From Gordonia sp. ABSL11-1 (lineage in GTDB: Bacteria > Actinomycetota > Actinomycetes > Mycobacteriales > Mycobacteriaceae), in assembly GCF_030315685.1 (NCBI RefSeq), contig NZ_JASXSI010000004.1, positions 124,001 through 188,000 on the forward strand: a stretch of 64,000 nt of DNA, given 5' to 3'. Positions 17,970 through 25,773 of this stretch are shown piece by piece. Each line of letters begins with the position of its first letter. Within the stretch, counting starts at the first letter, position 1. The translations under genes were made by a program, and so were the position numbers. The notes beneath the pieces were generated by a model. That model worked only from the letters and a program-made list of their open reading frames with translations. It was not told the DNA's origin and did not search any database.

Positions 17970-18977
17970 ATGAGGCGAACACTGGCCGCGACCGTGGCTC
18001 TGATCGGTGCGAGCGCGCTGGCCCTGGCCGGCTGCTCGGGCAGCGACCACGGGACGGCCGCGTCCGGCACCCCGACGGTGGTCACCTCGACCAATGTCTG
18101 GGGCTCGGTGGCCTCCGCGGTCGCCGGGGACAAGGCGAGCGTCACCACGCTGTACACCAACGCCGAGGGCGACCCGCACGAGTTCGAGCCGTCCGCCGCC
18201 GACACCGCAGAGGTGTCCGACGCCGACGTCGTCGTACTCAACGGCGGCGGATACGACGCCTACATGGAGAAGGCCGTCGAGGGCTCCGACATCCCGACGA
18301 TCAACGCCTATGACATCTTCCAGGGCGACCACGACCATGGTTCCGGTGATGGTTCCGGGGATGGTTCCGATGGGGTTTCCGACTCCGGAGCAGCCGGAGA
18401 TCACGACCATGGCGACCATGGCGACCACGACCACGGCGATCAGAACGAGCACGTCTTCTACGACCTGCCTGTCGTCGCCGAGGTGGCCATGGACCTCGCG
18501 AACGCGCTCGCCGAGAAGGACCCGGCCAACGCCGAGGCCTACCGCGCCAACGCGGAGGCATTCGGCACCAAGGTCAGCGGGTTGCGCGGCTATCTCGCCA
18601 CCATCAAGAAGGACCACGACGGCACCGAGGTCGCCCAGACCGAACCTCTCGCCGGCTACCTGCTGACCGAGGCGGGCCTCGTCGACGCATCGCCCGCCGG
18701 GTTCACGCAGTCCGTCGAGGAGGGACAGTCGCCGTCGGCGGCCGACCGCGCCGCCCTCGAGGACCTGCTCACCTCGAAAACCGTGCACGCCTTCATCTAC
18801 AACACGCAGGCCGTCGACTCGGTCACCGAGGCCATGCTGTCGGTCGCGGAGCGTTCCGGGGTGCCGGTCGTGAAGTTCACCGAGACGCTGCCGGACGGCA
18901 CCACCGACTACATCGCGTGGCAGCAGGGCCAGATCGATGCGTTGAGCGCCGCACTCGGAAACCATGCCGCACACTGA
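17970..18977 (+). CDS. znuA: zinc ABC transporter substrate-binding lipoprotein
   Basis: The 335-residue protein has a lipoprotein signal ending in LALAGC (Cys22). It belongs to the cluster 9 (ZnuA/TroA) metal-binding family, with TNVWGSVASAV and a metal ligand His in GDPHEFEPSA. A histidine-rich loop at about residues 120-161 (HDHG repeats interrupted by Gly/Ser/Asp) marks it as a zinc rather than manganese carrier. ATG at 17970 follows GGCGGAGAAG; an upstream TTG in frame is unlikely. It is the first gene of a three-gene importer operon. Confidence 0.92.
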   Translation: MRRTLAATVALIGASALALAGCSGSDHGTAASGTPTVVTSTNVWGSVASAVAGDKASVTTLYTNAEGDPHEFEPSAADTAEVSDADVVVLNGGGYDAYMEKAVEGSDIPTINAYDIFQGDHDHGSGDGSGDGSDGVSDSGAAGDHDHGDHGDHDHGDQNEHVFYDLPVVAEVAMDLANALAEKDPANAEAYRANAEAFGTKVSGLRGYLATIKKDHDGTEVAQTEPLAGYLLTEAGLVDASPAGFTQSVEEGQSPSAADRAALEDLLTSKTVHAFIYNTQAVDSVTEAMLSVAERSGVPVVKFTETLPDGTTDYIAWQQGQIDALSAALGNHAAH

Positions 18978-18981
18978 TGTC

Positions 18982-19827
18982 ATGACCGAACCCGCCCGGA
19001 CGGACGTGCAGGTCGCACGATTCGACCACGCGCGCCTCGGCTTCGGGTCGCGGGTGCTCTTCGACGACCTGAACCTGGGCATCTCCCGCGGGGAGTTCAT
19101 CGCGGTGCTCGGCCCCAACGGATCCGGGAAGACGTCGTTCCTGCGGTGCCTGCTCGGGCAGTACCCGCTCGACGACGGTCGGCTCGAGGTCACCGAACGC
19201 ATCGGCTACATCCCGCAGCAACATTCCGACGACGCCGACCCGATGGCATTGCGCGGACGCGATCTGGTCGGGTTCGGTGTCGACGGTGCCCGGTGGGGCG
19301 TCGGGTTGCGCGGCCGGGCGCGTCGCCGGCGACTGGTCGATGCCGCACTCGCCGAGGTCGGCGCGACGGCGTACGCCGAGGCCCCGATGGGCCTGCTCTC
19401 CGGTGGTGAACAACAGCGCCTTCGAGTGGCCCAGGCGCTGACCGGGGATCCGACCCTCCTGCTGTGCGACGAACCGCTGTCGAGCCTGGACCCCACCAAT
19501 CAGCACCTGGTCGTCGACCTCATCGACGAGCGTCGTCGGACCGCGGAGACCGCCGTCGTGTTCGTGACCCACGAGATCAATCCGGTCCTCCCCTACGTCG
19601 ACCGTGTGCTCTACCTCGTCGGCGGCCGTTTCCGCATCGGGACGCCCGACGAGGTGATGACCACCGCCACGCTGTCCAACCTGTACGGCAGTGACGTCGA
19701 GGTGCTCCGGGTCAACGGCCGGCTGCTGGTGATCGGCGGCGAGGACGCCCACCACTGCGATCACCGTCCCGAAGCGCCTGCACCGACGGCGCAGGGTTCG
19801 CACGGTGAGCGGACCACGCAGTCATGA
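18982..19827 (+). CDS. znuC: zinc ABC transporter ATP-binding protein
   Basis: The roughly 281-residue ATPase has Walker A GPNGSGKTS, Q-loop YIPQQH, signature LSGGEQQRLRVAQAL, Walker B LLLCDEPLSSLD and an H-loop His (FVTHEIN). It powers the importer with ZnuA and ZnuB. I chose the ATG at 18982, 4 bp after the znuA stop; an ATG at 18964 that overlaps znuA by 14 bp would add six residues and is also possible. The C-terminal tail after HH-C-H is unusually long and His-containing. Confidence 0.9.
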   Translation: MTEPARTDVQVARFDHARLGFGSRVLFDDLNLGISRGEFIAVLGPNGSGKTSFLRCLLGQYPLDDGRLEVTERIGYIPQQHSDDADPMALRGRDLVGFGVDGARWGVGLRGRARRRRLVDAALAEVGATAYAEAPMGLLSGGEQQRLRVAQALTGDPTLLLCDEPLSSLDPTNQHLVVDLIDERRRTAETAVVFVTHEINPVLPYVDRVLYLVGGRFRIGTPDEVMTTATLSNLYGSDVEVLRVNGRLLVIGGEDAHHCDHRPEAPAPTAQGSHGERTTQS

Positions 19828-20699
19828 CGGTCGGCGCTCCCCTGGCCGCCGCGCAGATCGAGATCAGCAAACTCTGGGACTTCGGCGAGACCGGCTCACT
19901 GCTCGAACGTGACTTCGTCCAGCAATCGTTGATCGCGGTCGCTCTGCTGGGGTTGCTCGGCGGCATCCTCGGGCCACTCATCGTGGCGCGCCAGATGTCG
20001 TTCGCCGTCCACGGTGTGAGCGAGTTGTCGGTGACCGGTGCCGCGGCCGCACTCCTGTTGGGCATCAGCATCAATGTGGGCGGGGTGATCGGCGCCGTCG
20101 TCGTCGCCGCGGTCTTCGGCTTCATGGGAGACCGTGCGCGCGAACGTGACTCGGTCATCGGTGTGGTGATGGCGTTCGGCTTGGGCCTCGGCGTGCTGTT
20201 CCTGTCGCTGTACGGCAGTGCGCGAACGGGTTTCGCGATGCTCACCGGCCAGGTGGTCAGCGTCGGGACGGGTGGCCTGACGGCCGTCGCGACCACGACC
20301 GTCGTCGTGGCCCTCGGCATGGCGGTCATCTATCGTCCGCTACTGTTCGCCTCGCTCGATCCGAGGGTCGCCGGCGCTCACGGCGTCCGGATCCGCGCGT
20401 TGTCGGTGGTGTTCGCGGTCCTGATGGGACTGGCCTGCGCGCAAGGCGTGCAGATCATCGGTGCGCTGCTGGTGATGTCACTGATGATCACCCCGGCGGC
20501 CGCCGCAGCCCGGCTGACCGCCAACCCGACGACGGTGCTCGTGCTGTCGGTGGTGTTCGCCGAGGTGGCCGCCGTCGGCGGTCTGATCCTGTCCCTCGCC
20601 CCCGGGCTGCCGGTGTCGGTGTTCGTCACCACCATCTCGTTCGTGATCTACGTGGTGTGCCGCGTGGTGGGTCGTCGTCGGCAGTTCGCCACCCGCTAG
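19824..20699 (+). CDS. znuB: zinc ABC transporter permease
   Basis: The 291-residue protein is an ABC-3 family permease with about eight hydrophobic segments, including LLGGILGPLIVARQMSFAVHGVSELS, the conserved region that contacts the ATPase, and GALLVMSLMITPAAAAARL. It overlaps znuC by 4 bp (ATGA). An inverted repeat just downstream (20727-20759) may terminate the operon. Confidence 0.92.
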   Translation: MTVGAPLAAAQIEISKLWDFGETGSLLERDFVQQSLIAVALLGLLGGILGPLIVARQMSFAVHGVSELSVTGAAAALLLGISINVGGVIGAVVVAAVFGFMGDRARERDSVIGVVMAFGLGLGVLFLSLYGSARTGFAMLTGQVVSVGTGGLTAVATTTVVVALGMAVIYRPLLFASLDPRVAGAHGVRIRALSVVFAVLMGLACAQGVQIIGALLVMSLMITPAAAAARLTANPTTVLVLSVVFAEVAAVGGLILSLAPGLPVSVFVTTISFVIYVVCRVVGRRRQFATR

Positions 20700-20726
20700 G
20701 CCGCCCCTCGCCAGAGCTGGCCTGAA

Positions 20727-20780
20727 CTCGCCGATCGTGCCCAGGGCACGCTCGGCGAGAACCAGGGCACGGTCGGCGAG
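20727..20780. repeat. GGGCAC-NN-TCGGCG hairpin plus tandem unit
   Basis: CTCGCCGATCGTGCCC at 20727-20742 and GGGCACGCTCGGCGAG at 20744-20759 form a 16-bp stem with one mismatch and a one-base spacer. A further direct copy, GGGCACGGTCGGCGAG, is at 20765-20780. The element lies between convergent znuB and the DUF2599 gene and is a likely terminator. It belongs to the same family as 5531-5664 and 9204-9238. Confidence 0.8.
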
Positions 20781-20820
20781 GTGGGGCTCCGCCAGGCCGC
20801 GGGCCGTCGGCGGGGATGCG

Positions 20821-21345
20821 TCACTCCTCCGGCGCGCCCGGGTTGCAACGGGTCTGGATCATCACCTGATCGGTGACGACGGGCCGCGACGGCTCGATGT
20901 TCCAGCTCGGCTTGTCCGGTTCGACGGCACGCGCGAAATCCCAGTGGCAGTCGAACTGTGCCCGCATGCCCGGCGTGTCCGCGTCCGGCTCCAGCCGCAG
21001 TACCTCCGCCCAGGCGATGTCCGCACCGTCCGGGTTCTCGGTCCGTCGGCCGGCGACGGTGGGATGGATCTGGAGGCTGGGTCCGACCGCGGTCCGCACC
21101 CACTCCACATGATCGACGTACGGCGGTGGTATCACCGGGGTCGTCGACCCGGTCGCCGCGGAACTCGTCGAACCTGCCGACGACGACCCCACGACCGGCA
21201 CGGCCGCGCTGCTACCGGCGTTCTCTCCCCCAGTCCCGGGCCCCTCCGCCGAGCACGCCGCCGACGACACGAGCCCCACCATCGCAAGGGACACCGCAAT
21301 GACAAGACGACGACTCCCGAACCCGCACGAACGAACGACATCCAT
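20821..21345 (-). CDS. DUF2599-like lipoprotein
   Basis: The 174-residue protein starts with an arginine-containing signal and a lipobox-like VSSAAC (Cys31), then a Ser/Gly/Ala-rich linker to about residue 70. The C-terminal part contains QFDCHWDFAR and WNIEPSRP, which match the DUF2599 pattern as I know it. The function is unknown; it should be on the cell surface. The ATG at 21345 is 33 bp from the divergent glycosidase start, so the two promoters must overlap. Confidence 0.75.
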   Translation of the reverse strand: MDVVRSCGFGSRRLVIAVSLAMVGLVSSAACSAEGPGTGGENAGSSAAVPVVGSSSAGSTSSAATGSTTPVIPPPYVDHVEWVRTAVGPSLQIHPTVAGRRTENPDGADIAWAEVLRLEPDADTPGMRAQFDCHWDFARAVEPDKPSWNIEPSRPVVTDQVMIQTRCNPGAPEE

Positions 21346-21378
21346 ACCCCGGACCCTATCGACGAGTAGCCTTCGGCT

Positions 21379-22500
21379 GTGGGAAGACTTCGTGTCGCCG
21401 CGCTCTGCGCCCTCCTGATCGTGACGATCGTCGCGACCGGATGCACCGATCCGTCCGGTACCACCATTCCACCGAGCGAGACCTCCACCGACGGCGGAAA
21501 ACCACGCGTGACCACCACCGACACGCACCTCCGGCTCGACGGACAGCCATGGTGGCCCACCGGATTCAACGCCTACCAACTCGGCACCGACTGGTCGGTC
21601 AACCGCGGATGCGGCGCCGCCGTCGACGTCGACGACTACTTCGATCGCCTTCCGCCGCGCGCGCTGACGCGGATCAGCCTGTTCTCCATGTTCGCCGTCG
21701 ACAAGCACAGCGGGCTGCTGAATTTCGGGCCCCTCGACGCGGTGTTCGCGGCCGCGAAACGCCACCGCCAGATGGTCCTTCCGGTCCTGACCGGCGGGCC
21801 GGGCACCTGTGAGGACGACCGGTTCAAGGAACGCACCTGGTACGAATCCGGCTGGAAAACAAAGAAATCGGTGGGTGGACTCACCTTCGCCGACTGGATG
21901 CGCGCCGCGATCACCAGATGGCGCAACGAGCCGAGCCTCGTCGGCTGGGAGATGGTCGGGGAGCCCGAGGCCAGCATGTGCACAGCCCGCGGATGCGATT
22001 GGCAGGTACGTACGTGCCCGACCGGCGGCGCGGATGTCTTGCGACGCTTCTACGACGACGCCGGCGCCCGGCTACGTTCCCTCGACGACCGCCACCTGGT
22101 GTTCGCCGGCTTCATCGGCGGCGATCAATGTGGAATGGAGGGCGACGACTACGCGAAGGTCGGCGCCTCCCCCACTCTGGACGTCCTCGACTTCCACGAC
22201 TACGGCACCACCCCCACCGATTTCGGCCCCGCGGGAAGCGACCTGCCCACCAGACTCGACCAGGCGCGCGCATTGAGGAAGCCACTGATCGTCGGCGAGA
22301 TGGGTATCAAAGCGGGCGCCTGTCTCTCACTGCCCGATCGGGCGGATCAGTTCCGCCGCAAGATCACCGTGCAACGCGACGCCGGAACCGCCGCGGCGCT
22401 CTTGTGGGCGTTCGTCCCGGATCCACGACCGGACGACTGCACCTTCGACATCGGATACGACGGCCCGGCATGGCAGGTCGTGACCGACCTGGTCCGGTGA
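21379..22500 (+). CDS. GH5-like glycoside hydrolase lipoprotein
   Basis: The 373-residue exported lipoprotein (lipobox IVATGC, Cys22) has a (beta/alpha)8 glycosidase pattern like GH5 mannanases/cellulases. Visible landmarks are FNAYQLG near residue 64, a candidate acid/base Glu195 in MVGEPEAS, the active-site pair in DFHDYG (His273, Tyr275) and the nucleophile candidate Glu307 in IVGEMG. The usual Asn before the acid/base Glu (NEP) is Gly here. Eight cysteines after the lipid-bearing one suggest disulfides. It is convergent with the polysaccharide operon and may trim its product. A GTG start and a TAGCCT box 7 bp upstream allow a leaderless mRNA. Confidence 0.78.
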   Translation: MGRLRVAALCALLIVTIVATGCTDPSGTTIPPSETSTDGGKPRVTTTDTHLRLDGQPWWPTGFNAYQLGTDWSVNRGCGAAVDVDDYFDRLPPRALTRISLFSMFAVDKHSGLLNFGPLDAVFAAAKRHRQMVLPVLTGGPGTCEDDRFKERTWYESGWKTKKSVGGLTFADWMRAAITRWRNEPSLVGWEMVGEPEASMCTARGCDWQVRTCPTGGADVLRRFYDDAGARLRSLDDRHLVFAGFIGGDQCGMEGDDYAKVGASPTLDVLDFHDYGTTPTDFGPAGSDLPTRLDQARALRKPLIVGEMGIKAGACLSLPDRADQFRRKITVQRDAGTAAALLWAFVPDPRPDDCTFDIGYDGPAWQVVTDLVR

Positions 22501-22555
22501 GGGCGGCTATGGTTCCGGCGTGTCCACGTCGACGTCCACCCGACGCGCGCCGCCC

Positions 22556-24241
22556 TCAGTTGACGCTGCCACCCCCGAGCAGGTCGGCCGCCGGGGACAC
22601 CCGGTAGATCCGCCAGTTCGGCAGATCCGCACCCTGATTGCGGGCCTCCAGTATCAGCACCGACACCTGCGCACCGTTCTCGTACAACGTCGGGAAGCGG
22701 ATGTTGAGGGCATCCGACTCACCTCGACCCGAACGCGGGACAGCGAGCATGTACTGGACATCATGCGCCGCAGGGTCATTGAGTATCTCGGTGAAGTCCT
22801 GGTCGGAGGGGATCACGAACTGTTTCGGACGCGCCGACTGCGCGATCACCGCGAAACCGTAGACGGTGTCGCAGAGTACGCTGCCCTCCGGCAGGTTCAG
22901 GCTGTCGAGGTATTCCGCGATCGACCGCTCCGTCGAGAACGAGCGGACGACACGTTGAGCATCGAGCGTCTTCTTGTCCACCGCGTCGGGATTCGGCATG
23001 ACGATGCTCTGCAGGGCGAACTCCTGAGGAGCGTACTTCGGTGACGTCATGCCGTAGGCGGTGACCGGTATGGCCACGACCATCGTCACGATCGCGATCG
23101 CCGTCAGTGCCCGGATCTGCCGTCGGTGTCCGGTGACCACCGGCGGGATCTGTGCGTGTCGTCCGAGCCGGCGTCGCGGTGCCACACGGCGCGCGGGAAC
23201 CGCGAGCAGCGCGATGATCGCGGCGAGCAGGACGACCGTCATGTAGAACCGCAGGAAGCCGAACGTGGATCCCTTGGAGTAGCTGTAGATCTGGAACAAC
23301 AGCACACCGCCGATCAGCGGGAGCGGCGCCAGCAGCGGATACAGCCGATGCCGCCGCTGTCGTAAGGCCAGCACGATCACGAGCAGCAGCGGGAACAGCG
23401 GCGCGAGGATGGTGAGCTCGACGATGGAGAACTGCAGCGCACTGGTCGCAGTGTCGGAGCCACTGCCGCCGGATTCGGCGATGATCGACGAGTTGCCGTA
23501 CTCGGAGGTGAACTGGGCGAACAGGTTACCGGTGATCAGCCAGCTTGTGAGGGCCCAGATCACGAAGGCGACGAACGCAGGCAGCGCGACGAGCGCGACG
23601 TCGAGCAATGCGCGCATGACCCGGTCGGTGCGATCGGGCCGTCGGTAGCTGACGGTGGCCACCAGCAGCCCGGCACCGAGCGCCGCGGCCGCGCCGTCAT
23701 AGCGGGTCAGATAGGCGAATCCGAGTGCCATTCCCGTGGTCACGAGGTCGTGCACGTCGTCGGTGTCCACCCACCTCATGCCACGTCGCACCGCCCACGC
23801 GAGGAAGAACAGATACGGCGCCTCACTCATCCCGTTGGCCGCGTAGAAGATGATCATCGGGTTGATCGCGTAACACGCGGTGACCGCGATCGATATCGCC
23901 GGGGACAGACCACGATCGCGGGCGATGCCCGACACCTGGATGACCGAGCCGGCCATGAACGCCGACGACATCACCGCCGCCGACAGCGCCGACGTCGTCA
24001 TCGCCGGGAACAGCGGGGTCAGGGCCGTCAGCGGGAGCTGGATGATCGCGGTCAGCGGGGTGAAGATGAAGCCGATGGCCGACAGGTGCGGGTCGCGACT
24101 GAACAGCACACTCTGCGCCGACTGCACGCGAGACAGTGAGTCACCCACGTACAGACGGACATCCGCGGCAAGATAGACGCCGACGGCGAGGTAGAGCAGC
24201 CACACGACGACGAACAGCCCGACGATCCGGCGCCGGCTCAT
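22556..24241 (-). CDS. GT39-like polytopic glycosyltransferase
   Basis: The 561-residue membrane protein has about ten to twelve hydrophobic segments. Its start (ADVRLYVGDSLSRVQSAQ, then FSRDPHLSAIGFIFTPL) follows the GT39/ArnT/PMT pattern, with an acidic residue in the first extracytoplasmic loop and an R-D-P-H-L element. Such enzymes use polyprenyl-phosphate sugars outside the membrane. The C-terminal 130 residues form a soluble domain, probably extracytoplasmic. It overlaps the synthase gene by 4 bp and is last in the operon. It may decorate the polymer made by the preceding synthase; that is inference. Confidence 0.75.
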   Translation of the reverse strand: MSRRRIVGLFVVVWLLYLAVGVYLAADVRLYVGDSLSRVQSAQSVLFSRDPHLSAIGFIFTPLTAIIQLPLTALTPLFPAMTTSALSAAVMSSAFMAGSVIQVSGIARDRGLSPAISIAVTACYAINPMIIFYAANGMSEAPYLFFLAWAVRRGMRWVDTDDVHDLVTTGMALGFAYLTRYDGAAAALGAGLLVATVSYRRPDRTDRVMRALLDVALVALPAFVAFVIWALTSWLITGNLFAQFTSEYGNSSIIAESGGSGSDTATSALQFSIVELTILAPLFPLLLVIVLALRQRRHRLYPLLAPLPLIGGVLLFQIYSYSKGSTFGFLRFYMTVVLLAAIIALLAVPARRVAPRRRLGRHAQIPPVVTGHRRQIRALTAIAIVTMVVAIPVTAYGMTSPKYAPQEFALQSIVMPNPDAVDKKTLDAQRVVRSFSTERSIAEYLDSLNLPEGSVLCDTVYGFAVIAQSARPKQFVIPSDQDFTEILNDPAAHDVQYMLAVPRSGRGESDALNIRFPTLYENGAQVSVLILEARNQGADLPNWRIYRVSPAADLLGGGSVN

Positions 24242-25773
24242 GGCGTGCCGCCCTCGGTCGCCCGGGCCGCACCCGCATCCGCATCCGAGACCGCTGAATC
24301 GTCGGCTTCGTCCTTGGACCCGGTGGCCAGTCCGTGGAAGGTCTTCTCCCAGTACGACGGGTTGACGAGCATCTGCCACATGCCCTTGATCGCCGCGACG
24401 CTCATCATCACCCAGTACACCGGCACCAGCAGTGCCGACCACATCAGTCCACTGCGACCGTCCTCCCGGATCGCGACCAGGTTCATGTAGATGGCGGCGC
24501 CGTTGCCGAAGATCAGCGAGATCAACGACAGATAGTAGATCGGTCCCGGGAAGATGTCGGCGAAGACCTTGGGCTGCCCGGCGATCCAGACCACCATGAT
24601 GAGCCAGAACACCATGTTCATGCAGGCGATGAGCGGTGTCCCCGCGATCAGGAGGGTGAACCGGTACCAGGCGACCGGACCCAGGATCCGCCACAGATCC
24701 ACCGGCCGGCGCATGTGCACCAGCCACGTCTGCATGTAGCCCTTGTACCACCGGGATCGCTGACGAACCCAGTTGATCGCGTCGACGTTCGCCTCTTCGA
24801 GTGTCAGCGAATCCAGGACGGCGGTGCGATAGCCGTTGCCTGCGATACGGACCCCCAGATCGGCGTCCTCGGTGACGTTGAACGGATCCCACGCGCCGAT
24901 GTCGTCGAGGACCTGTCGGAGGAAGTGATTGGACGTGCCGCCCAACGGGATCGGCGCGCGACTGGCCATCAGACCCGGCAGCAGGTAGCTGAACCAGATG
25001 CCGTAGTCGGCGACGAACCACTCTGTCAGGATGTTGTCGCGGGCGTTGTGGAAGTTGAGCTTTCCCTGGACGCAGACGACGGTCTCGTCCTCGGCCCGGA
25101 AGGCCGCGACCGCACGGCGCAATTGCAGCGGATCGGGCAGATCCTCGGCGTCGTAGATCGCGACGATGTCGCCGGTGGCGAAATGCAGACCGTAGTTGCA
25201 TGCCTTGGGTTTCGTCCGCGGATCGGCAGGCGGGACGAGAACCACGGTGACCAGATCATGAGACCCCATGTCCCGAGCCGCCTCGATCGTCGGCTCGTCG
25301 TCGGCCTCGAGGAGGAGGAGCACCTGGAGCTTGTCGTGGGGATACTCGAGCGACTCCATGGCGGCGATCAGGTCGCCGACGACCTCCGGTTCACCGTAGG
25401 CCGGCACGAGCACCGTGTAGAGCGGCAGCTCGTCGTCGGGGATCATCCGGGCCTCGTCGTCGGGGATCACGATCGCGCCGTTCACCAGACCGCGCCGGAA
25501 GATGGTCAGCCGGTCGATGAGAGCCAGGATGTAGACGACCGTCGCGATCGACACCAGCCCGGCAACGGCGGGGATGGTGAACAACACGAGCAGGACGATG
25601 ATCACCGCGGCGCCGATCGCACCCAGGATCTTCTGCCCGCGGCTGAACGGCACCGAGGCGGTCATCTGGGAGTCGATGTCGCGGAGACGTTCGACGGCGT
25701 CGTAGAGTGCGGCATGCCGGTACTCCGGATCGTCGAGCAGTTCGGCGACCTCGCGGTCGTTGCGCGGGGTCAT
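24238..25773 (-). CDS. BcsA-like processive family 2 glycosyltransferase
   Basis: The 511-residue protein has two N-terminal membrane segments (about 50-90), a cytosolic GT-A domain and further segments from about 365. Catalytic motifs are YTVLVPAYGEP, YDAEDLPDP (208-215, sugar-nucleotide binding), TED (301-303, with the catalytic base Asp303) and QRSRW (338-342, the QxxRW polymer-channel motif). This is the cellulose/hyaluronan synthase type. No PilZ domain follows; only about 35 polar residues remain at the end. It overlaps both neighbours by 4 bp. The sugar used is unknown. Confidence 0.85.
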   Translation of the reverse strand: MTPRNDREVAELLDDPEYRHAALYDAVERLRDIDSQMTASVPFSRGQKILGAIGAAVIIVLLVLFTIPAVAGLVSIATVVYILALIDRLTIFRRGLVNGAIVIPDDEARMIPDDELPLYTVLVPAYGEPEVVGDLIAAMESLEYPHDKLQVLLLLEADDEPTIEAARDMGSHDLVTVVLVPPADPRTKPKACNYGLHFATGDIVAIYDAEDLPDPLQLRRAVAAFRAEDETVVCVQGKLNFHNARDNILTEWFVADYGIWFSYLLPGLMASRAPIPLGGTSNHFLRQVLDDIGAWDPFNVTEDADLGVRIAGNGYRTAVLDSLTLEEANVDAINWVRQRSRWYKGYMQTWLVHMRRPVDLWRILGPVAWYRFTLLIAGTPLIACMNMVFWLIMVVWIAGQPKVFADIFPGPIYYLSLISLIFGNGAAIYMNLVAIREDGRSGLMWSALLVPVYWVMMSVAAIKGMWQMLVNPSYWEKTFHGLATGSKDEADDSAVSDADAGAARATEGGTP

